A stretch of DNA of 64,000 nt, taken from Cloeon dipterum. Taxonomy: Eukaryota; Arthropoda; Insecta; Ephemeroptera; Baetidae. How positions within the stretch are numbered: the stretch's first letter is position 1; each line of letters starts with the position of its first letter. Location of the stretch: contig NC_088788.1 of NCBI RefSeq assembly GCF_949628265.1, forward strand, positions 21,314,335-21,378,334, given 5' to 3'. Positions 1-14,642 of this stretch are shown here, piece by piece. The notes under the pieces are model-generated. The model had not been told where the DNA came from, ran no database searches, and saw only the letters and a program-made list of their open reading frames with translations. The position numbers and the translations under genes are program-made.

Positions 1-3000
1 CGCCCCTCGTCCCAGATTTATTTAATTTAACACCTCAGTATGGCAATAAAGCAATCAATATGATAAAACAAAATATATCCCACCGCGCAGTTCCATTTCA
101 AATGGCAAACGCATTATTAGGCCCATTGGCTGAAATAAAGTGAAACAGTCGTTAGTTTTTATAGCCTAACTGCAAACAAACACCATTGGATTGTGCCTGT
201 TTGTCTCCATTATGGAAATGAGAACACGGCAAACACGATCCCCGAAAGCAGTATTGCGAAACACGAACGCGTGCCGCTGCAGCAGCTAAAACCAAACAAA
301 GGTCAAAAGAAGTTGATACGCAACACCGTGTGTGTCCGCCGTGTATATGTAGCGCAGGAAACATTTCATCGCTCTTCCTCGCCACCCTCGAGCCGTCCTG
401 CTCAAACGAAAATCCGTCGCTATAAGCTCGGAACGTCCAGCAAATGTCGCGAGCGAGAGAGCCAAATCCGCAGCCCAAATATTGATTCAGTCGTTGCTAG
501 CATCGCATGATTTTGCGCGTCCGCGGCTTTCGGGGATAAATAAACGTTTATATTTACTTAGAGCCTACTAGACAGCTGCACTAGCGAACAATTGTCATAA
601 CAAAGCAAGGGAAGGGTGAGTTTCAAGTTGGCCCCTCAATGACACACGTTGGAGACGAACTTATCCAATAAATACAGAATTTGATTAATTTTGCGTTTCT
701 ATTTCGAAGAAAATAAATCCCCAGCTAAGGGTTGTTAGGTACCCTGTTGTTGCATTTGCATAAACCCGTATGATTAAATTTAACTCACTTTGCTAGACTA
801 AAAGCTGTTTGATTTGCAGCAATTTATTAATATTTGTTCCGGGGTGTGTTTGATTCTTAATAAAAAATGAAAACTATCGAGAAGAATTTTTACTGAATGA
901 TTTGGTTAAAGAGGTAACGGTTGCTAATTGAATCTTTGGGGGTTAGGAGGTGAAAAATCTTGCGGGATCTTGAACAATTCTTCTCTTTGATAAGACAGTC
1001 ACTTGACGACTATGACTAACAGAATACAATGGCCTTTAAACAGAATACATAATCGACTTTAGAATTATCAATTTAAGAGAATTGACTTGAAGAACAATTT
1101 AAAATTAGAAAAGAATTTACCCGAATGAGCCGGGTCCTTCTCAATTAAATGCTCGGAACTCATAAGATGCGACTTGTTGGCTCGTGTTTTCGGCGAAAAC
1201 TAATTTAAATTCAAAATCTCTCTCTGTTGCTTTAACGAATTCCTAACAAATATCGTCTAACAATCATTAATAACAATACCTAGACCAAAAGTTAAAAAGG
1301 AGTGGGAGCTCGGCTCCGCAACCACTACAAATCAAATTGGCAACACATACCCTGTGTAGTAATAAATTTACCAAGTTACACATTTATAGGCAGATTTTTT
1401 ACTAAATATTATCTAAGTGTTGGGTGAGAAAACATTTTCAATAATTTCCTAATTCACTGTATATGTATTTAGAATTTTGCGTTGCGTTAAATTTTCCGCG
1501 AATCCGCGCATCACAACAAATCTGCGCGAGGATTCATTTTACAGGGCAGAGCTGACGCAATTTTTCTCCCCCTTTTTGCAACAAAAAAGCTAGCAATTTT
1601 GCACGTGCCACGTTGGCGGAGGATATACTTTCTCATTCAAAATTTTTTGGCCACAACAAAGGACGTCGTCTTTCATCAGACGCCGTTGCGCGCGCGAGTG
1701 TGTGCTTTGCGTCAGCCTGGCCGCGCGTTTTCCATTTTTCACGGTGGTGCATCTGATTAAAATAAGCGTGAAATTGCCAGTGCTGTTGCTGCTGGAAACG
1801 AAAGCGCCGGCGAAATTGAGTCGTATAACAAAGGTGCCTCCCTCGAGTCGGCGAAACGAGCCGATTTAAATAAAGACAAGCGAGCCACAACTTGAGAGGT
1901 GGAATTTGCGGCTGCAGCACGATAAATTTTGCACGCGCTCTCGGGCCTACCTGCTCCGCGCTTTTGGCTTTGGGCTCACAAATCTCGGCTCCTCCGCCCG
2001 CTCACATTTATGCCATTCGCCATTTTTGCCCAGGTCGCAAAACCGACGCCTTCCTTTTTTTATGGTGATTAAAGTCTCCATCAAGTTTTTACTCAGCTCC
2101 GGGAAATATTGGTTAATCCTCTTATACGGTCTTAATTTAGAAATAAATTCCCTTTAAGAGTTTTTGTCAATTTTTTTTTCAGAGGCAAAAGGGCAAAATC
2201 TCGCAAAAAATAACTTAATGGAGAAAATTTAGAGAGGTTTATGTATTGAATTTAAAGCTCGGAGGTTTAAACAACTCTGCTACATTTCCGAAAAATCCAG
2301 TTTGACAATTTATCATGCTATTTCATTTTTCAAGAGGCACGAAATCTTGCATTTATTTTCATGGCTATTTCAACTCTTTGTTCTTTAATTAAGTCAAATA
2401 TTTATAAGGTGACTTTTTGAATTCATCAATCACAAAATAAATCAACAATTATAATTTATTCATAGCAATTTATGGCAGGAGAATCGTATAAAAAATACTT
2501 GTGCAGAGTTACTAGTGATAAACAATTTGTCTTCTTTTTAATGAAGTCTATTCCCTTTTAGAGATCATTTTTATTCTTGGTGTTAATGCATTGAAAATAT
2601 CAAACAAACATTACGCATAGATTTTTCGCAGATATATTTAGACTGCGATTGGAACTGACAGAAAAATCATGTTCACCGCATATTTTCATTGTTAATTCAC
2701 TCAGCAAGATTAACAGAGTGAAGATATTCGTGCAGCTCCCCATATACCAACTTGAATCATACAGCCCAAAGTTTATATTTTTTCAATTTCTTAAAAGTAT
2801 ATTAAACTAATGGTTTATTTTTTTGAAGAGCGTTTACGCATAAATTGGCTTTTTCAACTCCCACCTCATACTTTTGTGAGGCATAAAATTAAATATTGAT
2901 AAAAACTGGACCACTAACTGTAAAAAGAGGATTGATTGCTTGGAGAATGAAACGTCCAGCGCGCACTAGTCCCCTGAAGAGCAGATGACGGATTCTCATA

Positions 3001-3725
3001 AATTCGCCGCGAGATTGAATTCAGCTGGTTATGTAAGGCAAAAGGGGACCGAAAAAAGAAACTGCTGGGCAAAACGAGAGAGAAAGAGGAAGATGATGCG
3101 CGTGGGGAGTGAACCAAAAGTGAAATGCGGGCGAGAGAGTGAAATTTCGCCGGCGCTCTTTTGAATAAGTGGCTTTCACTCTGCGGCTGCTGATAGCGGC
3201 GGCAAGAAATCTGCGCGGGAGGTCTCTTCTTGTTCGTGATTACAATCTGACATTCGATATTTCAGCCGCACTCACTCATGAGACAGGCCAGACGTGAATA
3301 TATGAGAAACAAAATAAGACCAATTCAAAGCGGCTGATTGGGACCGTCCGCCTTTCTGATCGAGTAATGATTCGCGAAATCCGAGCTAAAGCAAACCTGA
3401 ATTTTTTACTCCGTGCATATTTAGCCAGAAATCCCAAAACATCGCTGGCTAAAAAGTGAAAAGCCGTTGCCAAATATGTACAGAGAGGCGCACGCTGCAG
3501 GGCGTCGTTTCCCAGACGTCTCATGACAAAATAATGGTCCGCTCCATTAAAACTTTTGCGGCTGAGCTCACAGGAAAAAACAAGCCGCACGAAACCTGGC
3601 ACGCATTACAAATTTTTCGGGATTAGTGAGTCAGATTGGCGCGGGGGAGGTGTCGCTTGTAATCCCCTTTGCTGTGGCAGGTGTATTACTACACAAAAAC
3701 CGCGAAAGAGAGAGAAAAACGAGAA

Positions 3726-3744
3726 AGAGAGAGAGAGAGAGAGA
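3726..3744. repeat. (AG)n microsatellite
   Basis: This short AG dinucleotide run sits within a purine-rich stretch at 3705-3744. Confidence 0.85.
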
Positions 3745-6700
3745 GGCACACGCTCACGCTTGTCAGGCGCGACTCCAACTTTGCTTTCTGCGGAGGTAGA
3801 TTAAAAATCCGCACAAAAAGAGCTGGCTATGGAGCAGTCGGTCGACCTGCTGATGATCCCGGCGAGTAACCTCTGGCTTTGGCGACAAAAGCAAACACGA
3901 GCGCGCAATAGACTCGGATAAATGAACCTCTCACCCACACAAAAAGCCAGCTCTCATTCTTTCTGTCTGGGAAAAATTGTAATGAAGCCCGCGCGCGTAC
4001 CGTGTTGCAGCGATCAACTCTCGGATGGCGATGCAAATTGCTAAAACGTTGTGTGCATACTGGCCGTAATTTACATAATCCCTGGTATTTTGCAATGCAG
4101 AGCGTGTGTTTGGAATTTTGTATACAATGTTTGACATTCGGGCCGTGCTTGATTAGAACCCCGAGCTGTGTTGAATTTGCGTGATGTTTGCACACTTCGA
4201 TGAATGACTAATTGGCAACCCAAAGTGAACGCGGACTAAAGTTAATAAGTGCACGGAGAGTAGTTTCAATAAAATTAATCTGGTGATTTTATAATATTTA
4301 ACAATGAAGGAATGTGAGTTATTATTTTCTACCGGCCAGTCAGTCAAAATAGCGCTAGCTCCCAAATAATTCCAGTTTATCAGGAGAGTTATTGATTTAG
4401 TAATTTTTCTAACTAAATAATGAGAGGAATTTAGGAGTTAGGATTGAAATTTGGTTGTAAAATCGATTTTATTATTAGAATTGAACGAAAATTTTCCCGC
4501 CATGCCTGTACTCATGAACATAGTTCAAGTGTTTTTTGTAATATCAGTAATGTGTCCTTGCTATTAAATTAAGCAGGGAAAAAATATTGAAAGAAAACAG
4601 CTTTTCGACTGGTTTAGGGGTTTTTCACGCTAAATTTATGTGGCGAGCAGCGTCGATAAATAATGCACGCGGATGATTGGCCGAGATCACGCGTTTGATT
4701 TCACGAGGCTTTTTGCATATACGCCGAAAGAGCTGCGATTTATTATCGGTTTACGGCGGCCGGCGCTGTGGAAGTGATGTGTACCAAATTCTGCGCACGC
4801 CCTGCTACTTTTCATTTCACGCGGCCGCCTATATTTCCGCTGCCGCCACCCTGCCTGAGTGTTTGCCTCAACCAATATTGGCACTTTTCCACCGCGATAG
4901 AGTGCATACATATTATTTTCGGCGTCGTCAGTGCGGTCGCTTCCTATGTGTACGACATGCGAAAATGTGTTGCCTTAAAGCGAGGCAAATCGATTTATGC
5001 CCAAAGTGGAGGAACATATTTTTACGCTTATTAGGTTTTTTTATACAAAAAAACTGTGAGTGATTGAAAGACTCCTTGCGAAAGAGCTTTATTGGATCGT
5101 TTCTAACTAACAATAAGTAGAACAAAGCTACAATATTAAATAAGTTTCATTTCTATGAATAAATAATTTGAAAATACCGATTAATATATCTGATGGAAAA
5201 TATTGAAAAGGCATACTCATAAATAAAACTAATTACTTTCCAAAAGGTAAACGATGGAAAATTTATATATAATAATTTGTGTTGAATTTAATATATAAAT
5301 TATACTCGAAATTAATTTTATTGTTGTTTGAAGGATGAAGCAAGATACAGCACACAGGGAGTTTGTATTTTAGTTTCAAATTGGTCCCTATTATGGTTCA
5401 GCAGGGCTATTTTAACATGATAAAGGGTGAGATATCAGTTAAAAATCTCTTGAAGAATAATTACGAAACAAATTTTAAAATAAAGCTTTTTTGCTAGATG
5501 GAGTGCATCTGAGTGAGAATAATTACGATAGTTGCATCTATGATTTCATGCTAAGAAACAAATAAAATTCGAATTGAGTTGAATTAGAACAAAAAATCTG
5601 AATGACTCCTCTGCAGTTAACTGTTTTGTAATGAATTTTGATTTGCAGGTATTTATACTACTTATGAGGATTGAGAGGCAAAGAGCCTCAGTACAGTGTG
5701 AGATTGTGAGAGACAATTTTCTTTTCAAGATATTTCAATCATCACTGCCCCATCCTCAAAAAAATCCACTCAGAAAAGAGACATTTGCAAAAATAATTGT
5801 TTTAATATGTTTAATTTGAAACTAATCGCATTAATCATGAAATGAGTTGTGATTTGTTCAGAATAGAGAGAGAGATCCATACGAGGGCGGATTTGTGAGA
5901 AACCGCGGATCAAGCACAAATAATTTCCGTGCTTGCTTTAATTTCTGCTCAGTGTGCAAAATCGAGGCCCACGTCAGCACGGTTGAATTTTGCGAGGGAA
6001 GGCTTTGTGCACCGGCGTAGTTTCCAAAGTAAAATACGAGTCCTTACGAGGGGAGCGTGTGTAGTGTGCAATAATTAAGGCCACGTGGAATTTAGCGCGC
6101 GAGTAATTTACATGCTTGATGCAGAAGAGGGCCGGGAGAAAAGCCATCAATGAGACGACTGTTGACAAGGAGGTCGGCCTGGCTTTAATGAGGGCAAAAA
6201 ATATGTCCGTGCGGAAGCCCGCGCAGAATTAATGACCGGGGAGGAGAGCGGACCGCGAATAAATTAATTATCGCAGCGAATGCGCGTTCCCCTGAAAAGA
6301 CAAAGCTTTAATTTCGTGACTTGGCTGCGCGACTTTTCTGACGCGTTGCGCTTCATTGGTATTCGATGCCGATGAGTACCATTGTACGCGCTTGGAGTTC
6401 AATATTCATCATAAAACGCTCTTCCTTTCGCATTTTCAGCAAACAAATTACTTTGTGTAATTATGCTAAAATAGGTCAACCACTTAGGCTCGTCACTATG
6501 TGTTGCAGGCACAAATGCAAAAAAAAGAATCATAATTATTGCTGTGATGCCTTTTCAATTTAAATTATGCAGTCATCACTGACTGCAATGGTCACGTTCA
6601 CTCGATCAGTTTTAATTAGATATTAGCTCTAACAGATCAAAAGCTGCAAATTGGAGCCCCTTTGTCAGCACATAAAACTAACAATGTTAAAATCCTGTTT

Positions 6701-9700
6701 TCCATTTTCCCGTTCACTTTTATGTTTTACTTTATCTGATAATGAGTCAAATCTCATTGAAATTATGTCAATTGTTAAATAATTAGCAACATCGCGTGTC
6801 AGACACTTCAACGTGCAGTCTCATTATGCAACTGCTATGAAAAAGCGAGAATATCAGAAATCATACATATGAATGTAAAACACCTTTTATAAAAGAAAAG
6901 CGTTAATTAATATAACATCATCGCTAGAGCATATTAGTTTTCAGAGGAATTTTTCTTTCTTTCTTTTAGCTCATAATGAAAATTCCTTCCTCTTAACGTT
7001 ATTTAACTTGACTTTACCCTGGAGAGATATGAACACAATCTAAATGAACATGTGACACTGTGTTAAATGAAAGCTAAGTTATGAATGTTCATACATCTAA
7101 ACTAATAAGTGAGTTTGATATGATGGATTATAATCCAGAGCTACCTTACATAGTTCCTGGTTTTTGCACAAAGCCACAAAGGATAACGTTCTTTACAAGT
7201 TAATGTTCCGAAGCTGACATTCGCTTCATCGCAAATGGGACAGAATTTTCAAGGACTCGTGTGTAAGCTGGCTGTGAGCCGTGTTAACAGACAAGCGCTG
7301 CTAATCTGTTTAGTGCATAATAATTTAATGGGCGCGACACGTCGAGCACGTTTAGTAAGATTTTCCCCGTGATTATCCGTCGCCGTCCGAGAGCAGAGTC
7401 GTTATTGTAATGCATGTAGCAAAGGCAAAGAGCATATTTCAGTCCCATTTTCCCGATGACGGCCTGCATCGCGCGCGGATTCTCGACTCATTACTCTGCA
7501 TAATTGACAAGCTATCTTAACTCAAAGCTCAAGCTGTCACCAATATTTCATTCACCCGCGCTCAAAATTGTCTTTGATGACATAGAGTTCTCTTTTTTCA
7601 TTGCCATTATTTGGACTTAATAATCTAAGCTTCACTCTAATTTTAGTTATAATAACGCACAATCAGCGAGGACAAACATAAATTTGAATGTGTCAGCACA
7701 AATTCACAAAACTTGCTTTCAAAGTTTGAATTGAGACCATAGCACAAAAGTTGTTTCAAAATTTAATAAAGAAAGTTCTGCGACACGCGCCGGACGAAAA
7801 TCACTTTGTTTTACAAGGCGAAAGGAACAGAAGCCGCTGGTGAAAAGGAACTGAAAGTTTGTGCCCTCATTAATGCAACCCGGGAAAGAAGATCGGAATC
7901 CGAAATGCGCACCCCGCAACTTTTTACATTACGAAATTTGCATCCCCTCGCGTCAGCCTGTTTTTCGCCAACTATGTGTCGTCTCCCGCACAAAAAGTAA
8001 ATGCGCGAGAGTAACTACTAACAACGAGAAACTTTGCGGTCCCGTTTTTATTGCGATCATCTGCTGAGCGGGAGATAAAGAGTCCGCAAACACCAAGCCT
8101 CACAGCCAAAAACAAAGTCACTCTCGTTTCCATTCCATATAACTGCACGACACATGAAACGAGAACGTTCCTTCTTCCTCGCTTTCCTTTTCATCGAGTT
8201 GAGTATAGACAAACGAGAAGTTGTATCTTCATACAATTAGAGCTGACAATACGCACTTTCATTAAGAACGCAAGCGCGTTTCAAAACAAAAACTATGGGA
8301 AAGTTCCTTAAGTAGTTTTTTAATGGTTTTCATTTGATTATTATTCATTTTTAGTAGCACATATATTCAATGACTATAATATAATCTCTCGCAAATACTA
8401 TGATAATGATAAATATTTTCTATAATTTCTAAGCTGTGATTAACAACAATCTGACTTTGTCTTTCAAAGTACATATGAATTAGCGCAGTGAACAATGGCT
8501 CCATTGGGCAGCATACCTTTCCGAGGGGTTGCTGTACTTTCGCGGGTTGTCCGCTAATGATGAAGAGCCAAAGTCTCCATTTTTCTGTGAGACTTCGTAT
8601 CTTTTGTATCTTGGAAGTAAGTTTACCAATTTATTCTTGCCGCATCAATACATAGTAAGAAAGGGCAAACAATGGTAGAAAATTAATGCAAAAACGATTA
8701 ATTACAAGGGAAATCTCTTGCTGCACTAAGCCGCAATAGTTTAAAATTGTTGTGTTTCTTGTTTTTGTAAAAATGATTGTTCTCGAATGAAGACTAAAAA
8801 CATAAAAATATATATGTTACTTTTTCAGTGTTTAATTAAGATTCATTTCTTTGCGGTGTGCTCAATAAAGTAAATAGATCTTCGATTAGAAATGAAGTAA
8901 CAGAAGCCTGAATCCAATTATTAATACCTTGCAAGGACTATACAGAGAGAGGTTTCCTTTTAGACCAGCGAGGGCAAGAACTTCTGGCAAGAAGTGCTTG
9001 TTTACAAAATAAAATGAACCAGCGAGCCGCAAATTTCATATCAATTGCCGCCAACTCTGGGCGAGGGAGATTAAAAAAGCGGAGAAGCCGCAACAACTTT
9101 GCCTTCCGCAAACTTTCTCATCTGCAAAGAGACGCAATCGTGCCGCTTCAAGTGGCACAGGAATTTTTAATATTTGCCCAATTATAAACATCTGCAACCC
9201 CGAGCGCGTTTCCGCAGAGTAACTTTCGCAAGATGAAACTTAAAAAACAAGGCGGCAGAGGCAAGCCATTGCGAAAGTGCAACACTAATCATCGCTAGAG
9301 CGGCATCAGCCGGTATCCAATTTCCGGCCCGCTGGATGATTTTTCTACTCGACGAGTCAAGATGAAAGAGGAGGCTTATACACCACCATCACCACCACAC
9401 ATTCTTTCACCCTTTTTTTCTTTGCTTGCAACTTGCAAGGCTGTCGGTTCACTTGGTGCGGCAATATTGACAGAAGCAGCGTTTATACTTGTAAAATATC
9501 GTTGCCGCGTGTGCTGCACACACACGTAATAAAGCGACATTATTCAAGTGGGAGAAGCCTTTGTAATCACAGGCGAGTAAGAGAGGGAGCCGAGTTTCGG
9601 CTCAACAGCCTCTGTGAGCTCCATTATCATTCTCAAGGAGATGAATGTGTACACAGGGCCCTCTCTCTTTATGGCAAAACAGCACTTTTCCAAAATTGTG

Positions 9701-12700
9701 AAGAGGAGCAAGACGCGCCCGGCCGAGTGCGTGCACACACCCGCGGATCCGCCGCAGCCGCCGCCGCTCCCGACGACGACGGACAAATGAATGAGTTATG
9801 AGAGCCGCTCCTTGCCACTCTGCCTGCACAAATTTATTTTATCTCGAGCCGCCATTCGTTCAAGCAAGCCGAGATAACTTATGAAAAAATCCCAGTCTCT
9901 GGATTAAAAAGCCTTTGAGAAGCTTCTTCTCTTCAATTATTCGAGTTTAATGAATCTTTCGCAGACATGCGTCATCCTCTTTTCCTCTTTCGCAGGAGCT
10001 ATGTGAGCCACAAATCAAGCTGGGTTTTTATCGTTTCTGTTTTGGGGGGAAGGAAAGTTTTTAATGAGACGGAGAGGGAGTTGAAACAAAAATAATAATT
10101 TGGGGGAGATTGTTCTTAATAGGCCTTTACTTTGACAACTCGAGGAACAGTTCATTAAAGCCAGTCACGAATGAATTTATCGTCGTAGCGCGGTCAACGC
10201 ACATTTATGCAAATGGGGCTTACGAAGTGTATCCCTAGACCGACAAATGAATATTTTAATGCGAATTAGGTGTCACTTGCTTCTCTGTTTGTCAGCAGCC
10301 GGGGAGCAAGTCATTTGCAATTCCACCGGCGAATACAGATGCCGCGGGACGCAGCGAGAAATACCGTAACACACAACAGAGAAGCCACAGCGCAGCATTT
10401 TCGGCGAAACTACGTGCGGCACGCGGTCGTCGCTATTCTGCGCTGCACGCCTTTCGCTTTTCCGACTTTGACGCCTCGCCACTTTGTTGCTTTTGCGGTT
10501 TGCGAGACGCGGGAGGATATGTGCTGACCGCATCTAGGGCTGCCACACGCGTTACATTCGTAAATTAAGACTGTATGAATTAACTTAAATTAATCTGCCA
10601 GACGGCTAACAATAATTATGCGGAGTAAAATTAAAAGAAAAACGCACAAAGATTAATTCCATCATTTATCCCATTGAGCTTTGAATATGATTTTAAGTAA
10701 CAATTATTTGATTTTAAATCAAATATGAGTGTCAAATATTTGAGATTGTGTGAAATTGAAGGAGGTGGTTGATTAACAAATTACTTTGTGTGCATATTTT
10801 ATGAGTTTAGTCATTAAATCGAAATCAATCAAATAAATTTGTTTATCATCATGCTATTGTACATAGATTTTACTTTTTGCATTTTTGGTTCAAACCAAAT
10901 TTTCGTACAGAGAAGACATAAAAGACGTAAAGGAGGTTGGTAACCCTCGAAGACAACCCCTCTGGCTTTCACACAAACTGCGCAGCTCTTTGCTTTAGCC
11001 TGTCATAATAATAATGTGACATGAATAGCAATTCGTGTACGCCAAAAAATGGGATAAAAACCCGATTCTTTTGTCTGAGAGTGGCAGCGTGATTTATTTA
11101 CGGTTTGCTTGTCCCACAAATTCTAATCCCTTAAATCTTGTTAGAGAAATCAAGGGTCAATTTTTTTCCTTCAAATTTTACCTTAAGCCATTTTCTACTT
11201 AAAATTCAAGTTACAAAGCTCTCAAAAGTACTGCTTAGTTTGAAAACCTTTTTGATCAGACCAATACTGATTATTTTCGGTCTGTGCCATTTCTAGCTGT
11301 GCAGAAAGCAATTTTTGTCTATACAAAATTTATTCAAAATACAAAAATTGAAATGAAAAACATTTAAATTCTAAAAATCAAATGAAATTAAAGTAATCTC
11401 TTTCCAGAAGCGGTAAAAATGACCCCTAACTGGCCTATAAAATTAATTCTGAGCGTGTTATTATATTATAAACATTGTTCTGTTCTGTGAATATTTTTTC
11501 TTGTGGTGCGCGTGTCGATTTTTTACTAAAAAAACTTTATCAGTCTGCTCATTCGCACTTTCAACATTTTCAAGAGCGAAATGTGAATGTGGTACTGAGT
11601 CAATCAGCGGCTAATCAAATTACGCCACTTGGGCAACGCACGTGAGCGAAGCGCCGATTGAACGCATCAATTTTCCAGCGTGTGGAGAGGCCACTCGAAG
11701 GCACGCAGGCTGATTTTCGTTAGAAAATGCTCTGGCGACGCCTAATGCAAGGGTCAGGCGATGAGTCGGAATCCGGCGAGTGACGAGCGCTTTTGCTCAC
11801 AAGAGTGGCAGAGTGAGAAACAGCTTTATTAAGTATGCAGGCGCGCACTCATTAAAAGTAAACAGCCTGCGGCGCTTCGCTCCGTTAATTAATTAATTTC
11901 AAGCCGACCGCAGCGCCGAAAATTCCGCATCACAAAGAGCGGCTGACGGAAATATCGCGGCCAAATTTAATCCACAATATAGCCCGGCGAGAAAGTGGTA
12001 ATAAAGTTTCCGCACTTTTCTGCTCCGCCCTTTTGGGTGCTTTTCGGCCTGCGGCTGCTGCAGGTGGCCAATTCAGCCCAACATCTTGTCCGCTTGAATT
12101 TTTGCTGCCGTCGGCGAAACATTGGAGGGAATAATAATGAATTGGGCGCTCTACTGCGTGCCACAGTTCCCTAATCTGAATTCTGCTTTCAATTTGGGTT
12201 TTCTGGCCAAAATTTCGTTTTCAGAGCGTAGAAAGTCGATCACAGTAAAATAATTTAACCCAATCGGTCGTTTAATCTCAAATACAATATCCAGAGGGAA
12301 GTAAATCATTCGATCTTTTTTTATGGGTTGGACCAAGGTTAGCCTTGTCTGTCCGTGCCCTTTTGAAGTGCTGAACAAATGAGGACAAATAAGGTTATTC
12401 AGAAGTTTTTTGCCAAACTTTAAAGCATCCAAGAATGACTGTCTATCCTCGTGAAACCATCTGAACACCGTAAAAACACTTGTATATAATAGTCTACAAT
12501 GATAGTTCATTAATTTATGAATTTTCAGCCAATCAATGGATTTTCATGAGGATTTTGGTTTTTGAGACATTGCAAGTTGACGTAGCATTCTTTTATTCCA
12601 GAAAGAGAAAAATGCCGATTTATATTAAAAAGTTAAAACGAAGTTTGGCCTTTTTAGCTCACTACGAAAATCATAGAAAATTAACATTTTATCGTAAATT

Positions 12701-14642
12701 GTTTATAAATCACCCCTTTTCAATTTTCCCAGGGCTATTTTTATTTGAAATAGATAGAAAAGTCAACTGTAATACCAAAGTTCAATCGTCTGCACACGGG
12801 ATGTTTTAATTAAAACGCTTCTCCAATACGCCGTGGATAAATAAGGCGGTTTATCGCGCAATTTAACTCCACGTGACTTGATCACTGCACTTTTAACTGC
12901 ACAAACAGACGGAGAAGACTTAGTTGGCTGCGCAAACTTCAAATAATCGAGTGATAAGATTCTGGGTTAATTGCAATTGCTGTTTAATTACTGTGCACGA
13001 GGACAAATAATTTCCTCGCAGGGCGTGAGGCGTGAGCAGGCGGGAAAGGGCATCAAAGTGCATCGGCACAGCTCGACGCGCGCGTTTCTTTACGACTGCA
13101 GAGGCGAATGCAACGCCAAGATAGTGCTCATCTGCGAAGGGTTAAAACTTGAAAGCTGAACTGGCGGAGTGGCCGTAAAAGTATCATCTCGCGAGGCCAG
13201 CGTCCTGCTCGTACAGCTAATTTACGATCTCTACCCGGGCTGCAGATGAAATTATGCCAGTGCGAGCAGGCGAGGCCTGCGCTTAATTTGTTTCGTGCGC
13301 ACTCTGCTTGTTGTACTCTCAACTTCTCGCCTTTCTTGCGAGCCAAAGTTAGTTTTTAATGCCACACTTCCGAGGTGTTTGTTAGTGTTTTCCACAAGAA
13401 ACACGCAGTATGTACGTAGGAAGGAGAAAAGCAATTTCATTCAATTTATCTTTTCTCTATGGCTTTGTTAGTTTGTAAGTTGTAAAGGATTTGCTATACT
13501 TGATGTGATGCAGAGTATTTAAGACGATCGAATTTTATCGTGCAACAGCAAAGCAAAGATGAACCAGATTTGATCAATTTCAGGACCTTTGAGCCGCATC
13601 ACAATTTTCTCGATGTTTGATCGTGATATTTTTAGATTCTTTTTATAGTATTTATCATATGAAAAAGTTTTAGTCAAGCCAATTCAGAGAAACAACTTTC
13701 GGAAACAGATGGTTTCAAGGTATTTCTCTGGAAGATTATTTTATCTTGTTGAACTATCAAGTCAGTTGCTGATGTGAAGTAGAAGTAAACATCTGAGAGT
13801 CATGTACACAGCAGAAGCGAACTCGCTTTGCATTTTTCATTGTAAGTAGGATATGGAGGACGAGGAAGAAAATGGAATTCCGACCGCGCTGTAATGAATT
13901 TTCCTCGGCAAGAACTGACAAAAAATCATTGCATGGGTAAAAAGGCTGCGAGCTACCTTCGGAATTGAAAATTGAACAAGGCTCGTGCATAAAAGGGGCC
14001 GCAGTCAAATTGCTCGCGAACATCGCTCCCGCGCCCCACTTAAAACTGTTCGCTATCATGTCGGTGCGTGTGCCACATCCACACACAGTACACACATGTG
14101 GGTCGAATTTGATCAAGTAAAGGAACGAGAGTCGCAAGCTCCCGCCAGCCGCCTGCTTGGAAATTGCTTTTCGTCCTGCTCCTCCGCGAAAAGCAGATAG
14201 CACATCATTACGGGCCGTGTTGCGCACATGTACTCAGTCTTGTGTGCATGTACTTTTCCATGTACACGACGTGGATGTGGTGGAGTGGCACATGCATGCA
14301 CGTAATCGGCGACTTACGCTAGATATGGTGCCGCCGAATTCCGCCGCCGATCGATAATGACACGCTTATGGACTGTGAAATTGGCCAATCAATTCCAACT
14401 TTGCCGGCGCGGCTCGTCTCGGGCGGATTTGCAGAATACTAACTACACGTGGCGGAAAGGCAGCTGCATGCGTTCAGACTTCCGACCAACCCTCGCCTGC
14501 ATCGCACTGGAAATCGATCAACCCGCCAAAATGCATTATTTGATTCGGTGGCCAATTCTCTTATCTGCCCCGAGTTTGGCATTTATTGGATCTGAGAACT
14601 CGGAAAACAGAAGGCTCCTTTCGCGAGTGACGGATTCCCCGC

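Noticed and set aside
4677-5063. 128-codon plus-strand frame in the frequenin intron
   Set aside because: It begins at a TTG rather than ATG, has no family resemblance and overlaps another frame of similar length on the same strand.
12151-12510. 119-codon ATG-started minus-strand frame with protein-like composition
   Set aside because: No family match, no splice partner and no polyA context. Frames of this length are expected by chance in 128 kb of single-strand sequence.
13757-14227. 156-codon minus-strand frame
   Set aside because: It has no ATG near its start that leaves a plausible protein, no similarity and no gene signals.
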